Source: Carex sylvatica
Lineage: Eukaryota > Streptophyta > Magnoliopsida > Poales > Cyperaceae
NCBI GenBank assembly: GCA_964058845.1
Contig: CAXKVR010000041.1
Coordinates: 1 to 64,000, forward strand
Length of the DNA: 64,000 bases
Direction of reading: 5' to 3'
Below are positions 1-10,984 of the stretch, in pieces (the first letter of the stretch is position 1; every line of letters begins with the position of its first letter). Made by a program: the position numbers and the translations under genes. The notes under the pieces were generated by a model. That model was not told where the DNA came from and ran no database searches. It was given only the letters and a program-made list of their open reading frames with translations.

Positions 1-126
1 CCCAAAAAAAAAAATTATTTTATTAAAAATAACCAAGATTTAAAAATAATTTTAAAAATACCCAACCCGTGGAAATTTTTCCACGGGCCAGAATTTTAAT
101 TCCAACCCGTGGAATTTTTCCACGGG

Positions 127-166
<40 letters not shown>

Positions 167-1240
167 AACAGAAATTTATATTTACTTTTTATTTTTTTAT
201 GAAAATATTAGAAATGTTGGATATATTTTTTTGAAAATAGATGTAATACAATACAATTTGATTTATTAGAAAGATTGTAACAAATAATCCGATCAATATT
301 TTTCAGGCCGGATTTTTCGCGGCTGTAAAGAAAAATTAATATATTTCATTATGTGTTCTTGTAAAAAAATAAAAATGCATGAATTCTGAGTTATTGATCC
401 CGGTTCAAAAGTCACTTCTAGGTAATATAGAAATTATTGTGATCCTTCTAGTACATTTAATTTATAAAAAGTTGTATCTATTTTGAGAATTTTTTTTGAA
501 TAATAATCATTAAATAACTTTAATTTTTTTTTTTTTTATTTTTTACAAAAACAGAAATTTATATTTACTTTTTATTTTTCTTTATGAAAATATTAGAAAT
601 GTTGGATTTTTTTTTAAAAAAATAGATGGAATACTATACAATTTGATTTTATTAGAAAGATTGTAACAAAGTAATCCGATCAATATTTTTTCAGGCCGGA
701 TTTTTTCGCGGGCTGTAAGAAAAATTAATATATTTCATTATATGTTCTTGTAAAAAATAAAAATGCATGAATTCTGAGTTATTGATCCCGGTTCAAAAGT
801 CACTTCTAGGTAATATAGAAATTATTGTGATCCTTCTAGTACATTTAATTTATAAAAAGTTGTATCTATTTAAAAAAAAAAAAACTTAAAGTTATTTAAT
901 GATTATTATTCAAAAAAAATTCTCAAAATAGATACAACTTTTTATAAATTAAATGTACTAGAAGGATCACAATAATTTCTATATTACCTAGAAGTGACTT
1001 TTGAACCGGGATCAATAACTCAGAATTCATGCATTTTTATTTTTTTTATAAGAACACATAATGAAATATATTAATTTTTCTTACAGCCGCGAAAAATCCG
1101 GCCTGAAAAATATTGATCGGATTATTTGTTACAATCTTTCTAATAAATCAAATTGTATTGTATTACATCTATTTTCAAAAAATATATCCAACATTTCTAA
1201 TATTTTCATAAAAAATAAAAAGTAAATATAAATTTCTGTT

Positions 1241-1276
<36 letters not shown>

Positions 1277-1403
1277 GGGCCCGTGGAAAAATTCCACGGG
1301 TTGGAATTAAAATTCTGGCCCGTGAAAAATTTCCACGGGTTGGGTATTTTTAAAATTATTTTTAAATCTTGGTTATTTTTAATAAAATAATTTTTTTTTT
1401 GGG
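1..1403. mobile_element. Palindromic (fold-back) element A
   Basis: The first about 130 bases are the reverse complement of about 1265-1403; both carry paired CCACGGG/CCCGTGG words, and the ends read CCCAAAAA and TTTTTGGG. Inside, a core of about 350 bp occurs twice in direct orientation (about 143-525 and 525-885) and once inverted (886-1260). The same core returns at 6958-8365, 10985-12210 and 40466-41721, so this is a family. No transposase is encoded. The left target duplication cannot be seen because the element starts at the window edge. Confidence 0.8.
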
Positions 1404-2600
1404 TAAAAATAAAAATGTCGGTAAAAAGAGCACTAAATATAGAATAAAAATCACATTCTAGTCCACAACAATCTTGAAATTTTGGACTGTCTTCAGTAAA
1501 GTTTTATAGTATATACATTAATATTGGGTATATGCCAAGCATTAATTCTGGTTTTTCCTTTGGGGCTGTGAGTAAAAATTCTTGAGAATTTGGTTTTAGT
1601 TTAGTAGAAAATAAAATTCTAACTTATTCTTTTCTACTTGGAAAATTGTGTTAAAGCAAAGCAAAATTAAATATGTTCAATTAAGTAATTAAAATACAAG
1701 AAAAAGTAAGAATTGGTAATTGAATATCATTATGTAATTAAATAACAAAAGGATTATCATATCTAGTTATTATTTATTAGTTGCATGCATATATTTCTCA
1801 ATGGCAAGGATCTAACTTGAGCCTTTAAATACTGAACTCACAAAATTTAATTATAAGAGAATAAACTTTTGGTATATTTGCTTTCACAAAAGATAAATAG
1901 TAACACCAACTTATGTTGTTTATAGATAAAATTAAAAATGTGACCACACATGCAATGCAATCATACAAATTATAGATTTTGTACCCTTTATATGACCAGC
2001 ATGCTGTTGTATTACTTTTTATACCATCATGTAACTTTTTGAAACAAAATATATTGTTTGTAAATCCCAATGAAGATCCAGCACTGAATAATATTGTTTT
2101 AATCTGATAATAACCACAAAAGATTATTTTTATTAACAACATTGTCTTGTCCTCACAAAACTAGCTTACAATAATTTAATTTGTGAGGGGCTTGCAAGAG
2201 ACCATTTTGTAACAAAATTGCTAAGAACAAAAATTAGTGTTTTGCAAATAAAATAATTATAATTTAATTATTTTAAGACATTATAATATAACAAATAGAA
2301 GTGCTAAAGATGAATTAAAAAGTAATATTAAATCATCATATTTTCCAATTTTAATCTCACTACTTTACTTATTAATTACATTGAGGACAATTTAATATAA
2401 CTTTATTTATTTTATTATTATTAAATACTAATACTTCAAAATTATTTATCTTTAATTTTACTTCACTTATTCAGCTGTCACTGACAAAAAAAAAACAATG
2501 TAACAAGAAAAAGAAAAAACATACAAAAAGTACTAAATCCAAAACTACAGTAAAGAATAAAAAAAGGAAACTTAATGCATGGATAGTATCTGATCTGTCA
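1404..2600. other. AT-rich intergenic DNA, no gene seen
   Basis: Low-complexity AT-rich sequence. The only open frame, on the minus strand near 1825-2142, has no recognisable domain and chance-like composition. No RNA gene or terminal repeat was recognised. Confidence 0.6.
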
Positions 2601-2620
2601 CAAAAATAGTCGCTGGACAC

Positions 2621-2716
2621 GCCACGTGTCCTATTTGATTGACCTTCTCATGCTGTTTTCACACATTCGCCACGTGTCCTCTTTGATTGACCTTCTCATG
2701 CTGTTTTCACACATTC
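2621..2716 (+). promoter_or_regulatory. Tandem 48-bp promoter repeat with two G-box cores
   Basis: Two nearly identical 48-bp units (2621-2668, 2669-2716) each start GCCACGTGTCC and so contain the CACGTG G-box, a known binding core of plant bZIP and bHLH factors. They lie about 800 bp upstream of the CCX start codon. A role in CCX regulation is inferred from position only. Confidence 0.55.
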
Positions 2717-2790
2717 ACCAATTTACCTTCCCTCTCTCTCTATCTACTCTCCATAAATAAACTAAAGAAAGCATTTCCCTTTCTTCAACA
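2717..2790 (+). repeat. Upstream copy of duplicated CCX leader
   Basis: This pyrimidine-rich segment (CTCTCTCTCT, then TACTCTCCATAAA, then AAAGAAAGCATTTCCC) recurs at 3364-3430, immediately before the CCX coding region. The two copies are separated by the inverted-repeat element at 2820-3360. The original transcription start could lie in either copy. Confidence 0.7.
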
Positions 2791-2819
2791 CCTGTCTTTA
2801 TTTTCAAACTAAAATCAAG

Positions 2820-3360
2820 GGTGATTTCATATATACCCCTAAAAAACTTGAAAATTACGTCTTTGTTCTTGTAAATTTCATAATATCATATTTATTCTTC
2901 TAAAATTTTAAAACTTACAATTTTATCCATTTATATTTTTTTGTCAATTAAAACTCATTTTAAATTTACAAAGTATCCGTTGTATTATTTGTGAAAAGAA
3001 AAATATAGTTTGTTTTAGAAAAATATCAGTTTATAATTAAATAATTTCAAAAAGCAAATTGGTCATTTTTTATGCTTACACTGTCATTTAAATATATGTG
3101 TATGCATTAGAAGTAAAGAAATGACTTCTTTATTCTTAAAAGTTAATCAATTAAATGACTGGTATTTTTTTGAAACATGTTACTATTTTATTTAATGAAG
3201 AAAAAATGAATATTTTATAAATTAAAATGAATTTTAATATAAATGACAATATAATATATAAATTTATAAGTTCTTAAAGTTTAAAAGCGTAATATGATAT
3301 TATGAAACTGAACAACAAGAAGTAATATTCAAAAACTTTAGGGGTATACTTGAAATCCCC
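2820..3360. mobile_element. MITE with GGGTGATTTCA ends in the CCX promoter
   Basis: The left end GGGTGATTTCATATATACCC is matched inverted by the right end, which reads GGGTATACTTGAAATCCCC. The interior is non-coding and AT-rich. The ends resemble those of the element at 39717-40393, which has a 9-bp target duplication, so I place both in one Mutator-like MITE family. No clean target duplication is visible here because the flanks are themselves duplicated. Confidence 0.7.
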
Positions 3361-3363
3361 TTT

Positions 3364-3430
3364 ACCAATTATCCTTTCCCCCTCTCTCTCTCTCTACTCT
3401 CCATAAAGAAAGCATCTCCCTTTCTTTGAC
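3364..3430 (+). promoter_or_regulatory. Proximal copy of duplicated CCX leader
   Basis: Second copy of the CT-rich block seen at 2717-2790, ending about 85 bases before the CCX start codon. CT-rich tracts are common in plant core promoters and 5' leaders. No convincing TATA box was identified, so the transcription start is not assigned. Confidence 0.5.
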
Positions 3431-3514
3431 ATCATCATACAAAACCAAATCAAACCAAACCCATAAAACCAATGTCCTCAATCCCAATTCTCTAACGATT
3501 CCTCTCTCTCTTTA

Positions 3515-5227
3515 ATGGCATTTTCTATCTCAAACAGATACAATGTGCCATTGATCAACCTCTTCTTTCTATTCCTCCTCTGTTTCTTCATCTCAACCCA
3601 CCCCAATTTCTCCATCTCTCTCCTCTCCTCCTCAACCCCACAAGACAACAATTGCGAAGACTTTCTCTCTCTAACCGACTCCAATTCAAAGTGTGCATAC
3701 CTCAAATCGCATGCCTCGTGTGTTCCTCTCGGTTACATCGACTATCTCCAGTTGTTCTATTGCGCATTCGGCGAAAGCCCTGTTCTTGGTTACTTTGTAT
3801 CTCTGTTATGGCTCTTAATCCTGTTCTATCTACTTGGCAACACTGCCTCGGAGTACTTTTGCTCTTCACTTGAGAGCCTTTCGAAGGTTCTCAAGCTTTC
3901 TCCGGCCATGGCCGGGGTAACGCTTCTCTCCTTAGGAAACGGAGCCCCGGATTTCTTCTCCAGTATAGTCTCCTTCACGGCTGGATCCGGTGTAGGAGAG
4001 GTGGGGCTAAGTAGTGTTCTCGGTGGGGCCCTCTTTGTAACGACGGTGGTTGTCGGGGTCATTGGCCTAACAATCGGGAGCTCGCGCACCGTGTCCATAG
4101 ACCGAAACAGCTTCATAAGAGATGTATTGCTTCTAATTTTGGCGCTTGGTTCTATCCTCACAATTTTGATTTATAAAAGGATTTCAATTTGGGGCTCACT
4201 TTCTTTCCTCTGTATTTATATTGGTTATGTGTTACTGGTTTGTACCTCACATTTTTGTGGGGATGATCAAGAGGCAAGAAATGAACTTGAGGCTCCATTG
4301 TTGATCAATTCAAATTCCGAAATTGAAGAAAATCGAGTTCAAATCGTGATAAAAGATGTGGTCGACGGCAATCAAATTGAAGTCTTGTCGAATTATTACA
4401 TACCGAGTTTATCGAATCGGAGCCCGTTTCAGCTGTTCTTGAAAATTTTGGAGCTGCCTCTGTCTCTGCCAAGGAGGCTAACCATACCTGACATAACAGA
4501 GGAGCGGTGGCACAAACCAACCGCAGTTCTTTCAGTACTTTTTGCCCCGATTTTCCTAGCCACAATTTGGAATTCAAAATACGATGATACACGATCAAAG
4601 AAAGCTGTCTCGATTTACATTGCTGGTGCAGTAATCGGGTTACTTTTGTTCATAATTGCATTGAAAGGGACCGAAGATTCGAAACCACCGAAAAAGGCAA
4701 CCTTGCCATGGTTAATAGGGGGTTTTATCATGAGTGTTGTATGGACTTACTTAGTTGCCAGAGAATTGGTTGCTCTGTTGGTTTCTCTGGGTTACATAAT
4801 TGGAATAAGCCCGTCGATTTTGGGGCTAACAGTTCTCGCATGGGGCAATTCACTCGGCGATTTGATCTCAAATGTAGCAATGGCATTGAAAGGCGGCGAT
4901 GGTGGGGTCCAGATAGCAGTCTCTGGCTGCTACGCGGGCCCGCTGTTCAACACGGTCGTCGGGTTAGGGGTGTCTCTATCAATTGCATCATGGAGAGAAT
5001 ACCCACAGTGGTTTGAGATAACAGAGGACTATGCAATGTTTGAGACTCTGTTTTTTCTCATTTTGGCATTGATTTGGGCTCTTTTGGTGTTGCCAAGGAG
5101 AGAAATGAAACTTGATAAGGTGTTAGGTTTTGGGTTATTAGGGATTTACCTCTGTTTTCTGATTTTGAGGGGTTTAGAAGTGGTTGGATTTTTTAATTTG
5201 GGAAAATGTTTAGGGTTGGAATTTTAG
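3515..5227 (+). CDS. CCX: Cation/calcium exchanger (CCX family), membrane antiporter
   Basis: A single-exon reading frame of 570 residues for a plant K+-dependent-type Na+/Ca2+ exchanger relative, which moves cations across a membrane against a counter-ion gradient. An N-terminal hydrophobic segment (about residues 11-30) is followed by a cysteine-containing loop and multiple membrane helices. The two family alpha-repeats are clear: GNGAPD at 141-146 within SLGNGAPDFFSS, and GNSLGD at 444-449 within AWGNSLGDLISN. A hydrophilic loop with acidic patches (about 250-330) separates the two halves. Length and lack of introns fit plant CCX proteins. The first ATG is used; it follows the CT-rich leader and gives a complete N-terminus. 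The paralogue number, transported ion and membrane cannot be decided from the sequence. Confidence 0.93.
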   Translation: MAFSISNRYNVPLINLFFLFLLCFFISTHPNFSISLLSSSTPQDNNCEDFLSLTDSNSKCAYLKSHASCVPLGYIDYLQLFYCAFGESPVLGYFVSLLWLLILFYLLGNTASEYFCSSLESLSKVLKLSPAMAGVTLLSLGNGAPDFFSSIVSFTAGSGVGEVGLSSVLGGALFVTTVVVGVIGLTIGSSRTVSIDRNSFIRDVLLLILALGSILTILIYKRISIWGSLSFLCIYIGYVLLVCTSHFCGDDQEARNELEAPLLINSNSEIEENRVQIVIKDVVDGNQIEVLSNYYIPSLSNRSPFQLFLKILELPLSLPRRLTIPDITEERWHKPTAVLSVLFAPIFLATIWNSKYDDTRSKKAVSIYIAGAVIGLLLFIIALKGTEDSKPPKKATLPWLIGGFIMSVVWTYLVARELVALLVSLGYIIGISPSILGLTVLAWGNSLGDLISNVAMALKGGDGGVQIAVSGCYAGPLFNTVVGLGVSLSIASWREYPQWFEITEDYAMFETLFFLILALIWALLVLPRREMKLDKVLGFGLLGIYLCFLILRGLEVVGFFNLGKCLGLEF

Positions 5228-5342
5228 GATTTTTAGGAATCATGTACAGAATGTTTTTGTTTTCTCACATGTGCAAGTTATTTAGAAAGGGGAATCAATC
5301 AAGGTTGTAAATTAAACAAGTTCATCTCTCTGTTTCTCAATT
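5228..5342 (+). other. Probable CCX 3' untranslated region
   Basis: AT-rich sequence directly after the CCX stop codon. No AATAAA signal was recognised in this stretch, so the end of the transcript is not fixed. Confidence 0.4.
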
Positions 5343-6950
5343 TTGATCATAATGAACGGTTCAGATCCACCATGTGAGAAACATTTGACTTTAATAGCTT
5401 GTATATTTTTAATATTATTGTTAGCTGGAATTATTTCCTTATTTAATTTTGGATTACTCTTAATTTTAGGTATTTTGCCCAAAAGGATGAATCATAGTAG
5501 AAAATGTACAAAAAAAATGTCATTGGGTTAAATTTAATTAAATAGGTTGTAAATTTCTTGTACCATTAGTTCTAACAGATTATTATTATAGGGTGGGTTC
5601 TTTTATTCGAATAATTTTAGACAGTTTTTATTATTTAAAGTCTATACCGATTCGTGTTGAATTCGTACTAAGAAATTAAATTCTAAATGTGATTCACGAA
5701 TTGTAAAATAAAATTAAAAATAAGACGCAGAATAAAATCCCATCCCATTATTATATAAGATCAAATCATGAATCTTTTAACTTGTATTTAATTCAATTCC
5801 TTAAAGACCAAGAAAACTGGATCAAGTCCACTGTAGTATAAAAATGAGATAAAAAAATATTATTTTCAACAAGAGAGAGAGAGAGAGAGATGCCACGTGG
5901 CCCACGTAGGACTACAACACGGTTTGAGTTTTTATTTCCGTGTTATTTTGAGAAAGAGGAGCAGCAATAAATCACATGTTCATGTTTTATATTCTTTTTG
6001 TTGTGTAGCTGTAGCGTCATTATGAGGCTGCAATTTTTGAAATATACTGTATATTTTTATTTATTTTAATAAAAAATAAAATATTTTTTATTAATTAAAT
6101 TGAGTCATAATATAAAAGATAATAAAATGAATTAATCTGTAAGTTTTTTTAATTTTTTAAGGAAGAAATACATGATTTTATAACTTTTAGACAATATATA
6201 AAAATTCCCCCAAATATTTTTCTAAAATAACAAAAAGGTTTTTCATTTAAATTTCGAACTCACAATTTTTTATATCAAAAGACATTTATTTTACCACCAG
6301 ATACAAATTAATTATTTAATACCATCCAAAATTTACATACAACTTGGGAAAAAACTAATCTTATCCATATTAACAACCGACTTACTGGAAATATCATTAA
6401 ATCCTTTCTTTCTACTTTCTTAGTAAAAATTTCAAGAGGAAAGTATAAAGAAAAAGGAAAGAATATAAAAAGAAAACGCGTTTAAAAGCTTTTGGATTTT
6501 GAAATCGAGACGGAGTCGGAGTAGGTCCGATGTCCATTGGACCTACTTTGGTTCGATGGGAGTTGTGGTCCATCAATTGCATCGAGATTCGTGTACTCCG
6601 TATTAAAATAAGTGCGAGAGTTTATCAATTTGCGCGAGCACAGATCTTAATACTAATCGTACGGTGATAGAGCCCATTGAACCTAAAAGTAGGTCCAATG
6701 GGCATCGGACCTACTCCTATCTCAATGGAGACATCCTCCGAAAGAAAAGGATAGTTCAGGTTTCAACCGAAAGTGGGGGCAGTTAAACAACGACCACTTG
6801 TCGACTCCACAGTGACCCCATTCCAAATTTCCTTTTTTGTTTTTTCTTCTTTATTTCTTTAGTCGGCAGTTAACTTCTCCTGTGCAGATATTCCTGTTGT
6901 TGTTATTTTTAGATATTCCTGTTGTTGTTATTTTTACAGCTAATTAAGTA
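5343..6950. repeat. Segmental duplication, copy 1 (downstream of CCX)
   Basis: Two blocks here recur further right. About 5375-5850 matches about 8645-9215, with shared words such as CAGATTATTA and CCGATTCGTGTTGAAT. About 6350-6950 matches about 12610-13000, with shared AACGCGTTT, GTGGGGGCAGTTAAACAACG and TCTTTAGTCGG. A short third copy lies at 15108-15250. A 62-codon frame at 5343-5531 is not kept in the second copy and is not called a gene. A (GA)n tract is at 5872-5889, followed by a CACGTGG word. Confidence 0.75.
6512..6723. mobile_element. 212-bp MITE with 9-bp target duplication
   Basis: Terminal inverted repeats GGAGTCGGAGTAGGTCCGAT and, on the other strand, GAGATAGGAGTAGGTCCGAT. It is flanked by AATCGAGAC (6503-6511) and AATGGAGAC (6724-6732), a 9-bp duplication with one mismatch. 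The paralogous segment near 12790-12830 lacks the element, so it is an empty site. A 9-bp duplication points to the Mutator superfamily. No coding capacity. Confidence 0.8.
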
Positions 6951-6957
6951 TCAAATG

Positions 6958-8365
6958 CCGAAATTTTTATAAATACTAAAAAAAAAAATGAAATTACGCA
7001 AACTACCCAATTTTAGAATGGATTTTGATAAATGCCCAATCTGATTACTAAATAACCCGATTAAGAACAAATTTCCGGTAACTTAGTAACCGGACCTAGA
7101 ATAAAGTGTCCGGTTACTTAATAACCGAAAAGTTGTAGATTTTTTTTTTGTAATGAAATATTAGAAATATTGATTATATTTATTTGAAAATAGATGGAAT
7201 ACAATATAATTTGATTTATTAAAAATACTGCAACAAATAACCCGGATCAATATTTTCCAGGTCAGATTTTTCACGGCTGTAAGAAAAATTAATATATTTC
7301 TTTATGTGCTATTGGAAAAAAAATAATTAATATATTTCTTTCTGTTATTGGAAAAAAAAATGCTTTGAATGTGAGTTATTGATCGCGGTTCAAAAGTGAC
7401 TTCTAGGTAATACATAAAATATTGTGATCCTTCTACATTTAATTTCTAAAATGTTTTATCTATTTTGAGAATTCTTTTTGAATATTAATCATTAAATAAC
7501 TTAAAGTTTTTTTATTTTTTTTTAAAATAGAAATTTTTAAATTTTTCTATTTTTTGTATTGAAATATTATAAATATTGAATATATTTATTCAAAAATAGA
7601 TGGAATACAATATAATTTGATTTATTAGAAATACTACAACAAATAATCCAGATCAATATTTTTCAGGTCGGATTTTTCACAGCTATAAGATAAATTAATA
7701 TATTTCTTGATGTGTTATTGGAAAAAAAAAATGCTTTTAATGTGAGTTATTAATCACGGTTCAAAAGTCACTTCTAGGTAATACATAAAATATTAAGATC
7801 CTTCTTGTACACTTAATTTCTAAAAAGTTGTATCTATTTTGAGATTTTTTTTTAATATCAATCATTAAATAATAAAAAAGTTTTTATTTTTTTTAATAGA
7901 TACAACTTTTTAGAAATTAAATGTACTAGAAGGAAGATAATTTTTATTTTTTTTCAATAACACATAAAGAAATATAATCTTTTTTCTTACAGCCTCAACA
8001 AATCTGGCCTGAAAAATGTTGATCCGAATTATTTGTTGCAATATTTCTTATAAATCAAATTATATTATATTTTATATATTTTCAAAGAAATATATTCAAT
8101 ATTTCTAATATTTTAATAAAAAAATAAAAATAAAAATTCTGTTTTGTAAAAAAAAAAAAAACCCGGTCACTATGTAACCGAAAATTTGTATACTTTCCGG
8201 TTACTAAATAACATGACATTTTCCAATATCCAGTTATTGGCTCAACGGAAAGTATTTCAAAATCCGGTTATGTTGTAACCGGATTGGGTAGATTTCAAAA
8301 TATATTCAATTTTTAAATAGATTTCGTAATTTTATTTTATTTTTTGATATTTATAAAAATTTCGG
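6958..8365. mobile_element. Palindromic element B with perfect 9-bp target duplication
   Basis: Begins CCGAAATTTTTATAAATA and ends with its inverse (TATTTATAAAAATTTCGG, with small differences). Both sides are flanked by TATCAAATG (6949-6957 and 8366-8374). Outer arms carry short CGGTTACT/AGTAACCGG palindromes. The core of about 350 bp shared with element A occurs twice direct (about 7140-7510, 7535-7890) and once inverted and shortened (7890-8150). Non-coding. The 9-bp duplication places it with Mutator-like elements. Confidence 0.87.
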
Positions 8366-8559
8366 TATCAAATGCTGAATACGAAAGTAGAGGACTAGCC
8401 AAGATGCTTATGTGAGTACGAAAATTATTGTTTTTAGAAGTTCAAAATTTTCAAATTATATGATTTTCTAACTATCTAAAATAATAAAATAATTTTAAAA
8501 ATATAAAATTCAGTCTGCAAATATATATTTATGTAGAGTTTATGTTGAATGGTTCATAT

Positions 8560-9215
8560 CGATCATTAGAACTTTTAAAATGAATATTTGAGTTCATAGT
8601 GCGGACCAATATACGCTATGAGCATGAGTAGCATAGTTTTGATTATTATGCTTTTTCCATGTCACAAACATTGACTTTAATATTTTTGCATTTTTAATAC
8701 TTCTGCTATAGCTGTAATATTTAGCTTATTTAATTTTTTATTACTCTTAATTTTTTTATTTTGCTCACTATAACCTGATTTTATATTTTTTTTATATTCT
8801 CTCTTAATTAATCTTAGTCCAAAAGAATGAATGGCAGAAGAAAAAGTAAACAAAAATATATATCATTGGGTTAAATTTAATTAAATAGTTTGTAAATTTC
8901 CTGTACCATTAGTTCTAACAGATTATTAAGGGTGGGTTTTTTATTGGATTAATTTTGTACAGAGTTATTGATAGTCTATACCGATTCGTGTTGAATGAGT
9001 ACTATCAATTTAAATTTAGGAATAATTTAAACAATTTTTTTAAATACTTTTGCACGAATTATAATTCGAATAAAAGAGATACATGATAAACTCCAATCCC
9101 GTTATTATATCAGATCAAATCATAATTCTTTAATTTGTAATTAATTCAATTCCTTGAAGACCAACAAGAAAACAAGATCAAGTCCACTGTAGTATTTAAA
9201 GACTAGGACAGTATA
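8560..9215. repeat. Segmental duplication, copy 2 (first block)
   Basis: Degenerate repeat of 5343-5850, including GGGTTAAATTTAATTAAATA and the CCGATTCGTGTTGAAT word. The first part (about 8500-8650) also resembles the right end of the hairpin MITE family seen at 27763-28101 (GCGGACCAATATACGCTATG). No intact reading frame. Confidence 0.65.
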
Positions 9216-9225
9216 AAAATGAGAT

Positions 9226-9227
9226 AA

Positions 9228-9310
<83 letters not shown>
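9226..9310. repeat. (TAA)n microsatellite
   Basis: About 28 uninterrupted AAT/TAA units. It sits inside the second copy of the duplicated block, where copy 1 has other sequence, so it expanded after the duplication or at its edge. Confidence 0.95.
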
Positions 9311-9754
9311 GTTACATGTTAATGTTTTGTACTATTTTTACAATGTATTGCAAAAATATAATGTATGGAAAAAAAATTACAGCACAACTTATTAGACATG
9401 TTATGAGTAGATGTATTTATGTCGTATAGGTTTGGTGGTGGGTTAAAATTATGATCAAATAAGTTATTTATTCTAAGTTAAGATGGTATAATATCAGAAG
9501 CGGCTCCAAGATTTTTGTCGGAAAGTAAAGAAATACAAATCAAATTTAAATAACTAATTGGTACTATAATATTAAATAAAATAATATATGCTTTAACTTA
9601 TAATTCTCAATCCTCAAACTTGTAATTTATATACTCTAATTTATAATTCTATTACTAATTAATTATAATTGACATTTTTTTTTAATTTTAACTCTAAACT
9701 TAATCCGAAACACAAATTAAAATTTCAGAGGGGATAATATATATATATATATAT

Positions 9755-10172
9755 AGAGTAAGTCTACCATACATTGCAATGCATAGGCACCTCTATGCAT
9801 TGGACTATAAATCACGGATTCAAAGTTCAAATGACGGATCCAAACCGTTCATCTTGTTCTCCATATTAATATGTACTTGGAGATCAAATTTTATATTTTT
9901 TGGAATTGTTTTACTATTTATTAAGCCACATTGAAAATCGCTGATCCAACGGTTACAGTAAAATCAAAAGGCACTGTTGGATCAGTGATTTTCAAAGTGA
10001 CTTAATAAATAGTAAAAAAATTCCAAAAAATATAAAATTTGATCTCCAAGTACATATTAATATGGAGAACAAGATGAACAGTTTGGATCGGTCATTTGAA
10101 CTTTGAATATGGTAATTTATAGTCCAATGCATAGAGGTGCCTATGCATTGCAATGTATGGTAGACTTACTCT
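9755..10172. mobile_element. Hairpin MITE M1 inside (TA)n
   Basis: A near-perfect inverted repeat of 418 bp. Outer arms start AGAGTAAGTCTACCATACAT and pair with the right end. The inner arms hold the family core ATTTATTAAGCCAC and GATCCAACGGT. (TA)n runs lie directly on both sides (about 9735-9754, 10173-10190). The same core with different outer arms occurs at 15791-16215 and 16260-16675. Non-coding. Confidence 0.88.
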
Positions 10173-10190
10173 ATATATATATATATATAT

Positions 10191-10984
10191 TTTTTTTGGG
10201 GGGGCAAAGTCGCCCAGATCAAAAGATATCCATAAAAATTCAAAATCTAGGGTTCTTGTTTGATTGTGGATTGAAGTTATGATGAAATAAGTTGAACCTC
10301 TTAATCCCCATACTTTGTTTTACGCATTTGATAATAATTAGCAAGCTTTTTTTTAATTTCAAAATAATTTAAAGTTAAAAAGTTATAAATGTTAGTCTAG
10401 TCTTACGTATTCTTGGAACTAAATGGATGTATAGAAACTAAATTCATTTATACAGAGAAAAAATTTAAACATATATAGCATACTAATGTGCAAACTCAAA
10501 AAAATAAGACTAAAGGCTTTTAGAGAATTAAAAAAGAAATATTATATAATTTAGAACACAATATGATAAATTGGAGATAGAAAATATTTTTCAAGCAACA
10601 GTATAAATCATATTATATAAAAGTTTAATTTCTCTGTTACTTTTATTTTCACAATACGTTCTTAATACTATTTCAAATAATATTTCATGTAGCAATGTTA
10701 GTAGCATTAGTTTTTTCAGAATTCCAACACACGTGTAAAAAAAAAAGTAGGCACTTTTTACGAGGGTAAAAAGTAATTTTTCGTAACGGAATACCGTTAT
10801 AAACGTATTTTTTTATTAGTGACGGTGCTTTTAGCGACAGAGTATCGTCATAAATGCATTTTTTCTCTCGCAAAAAGTGCCTACCTTGTTGTTGTGACGA
10901 CACAACACGATACGTCTAAAAACAAATCTAAACATACTTAGATACGGATGAATATCTTTATAAACTAATTTCAAATATTAGGTA
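10191..10984. other. AT-rich DNA, no gene seen
   Basis: No recognisable coding sequence, RNA gene or complete element. A short self-complementary stretch about 10730-10890 (AGGCACTTTTT near 10749 and AAAAAGTGCCTAC near 10874) suggests a small decayed MITE. Confidence 0.5.

Noticed and set aside
1825..2142. Minus-strand open frame of 105 codons
   Set aside because: No domain, AT-driven composition rich in Ile, Phe and Tyr, no start context or homologous copy. It is treated as a chance frame.
5343..5531. Small membrane-like frame of 62 codons downstream of CCX
   Set aside because: The paralogous block at 8645-8880 has the same DNA but a broken frame, so there is no sign of coding constraint.
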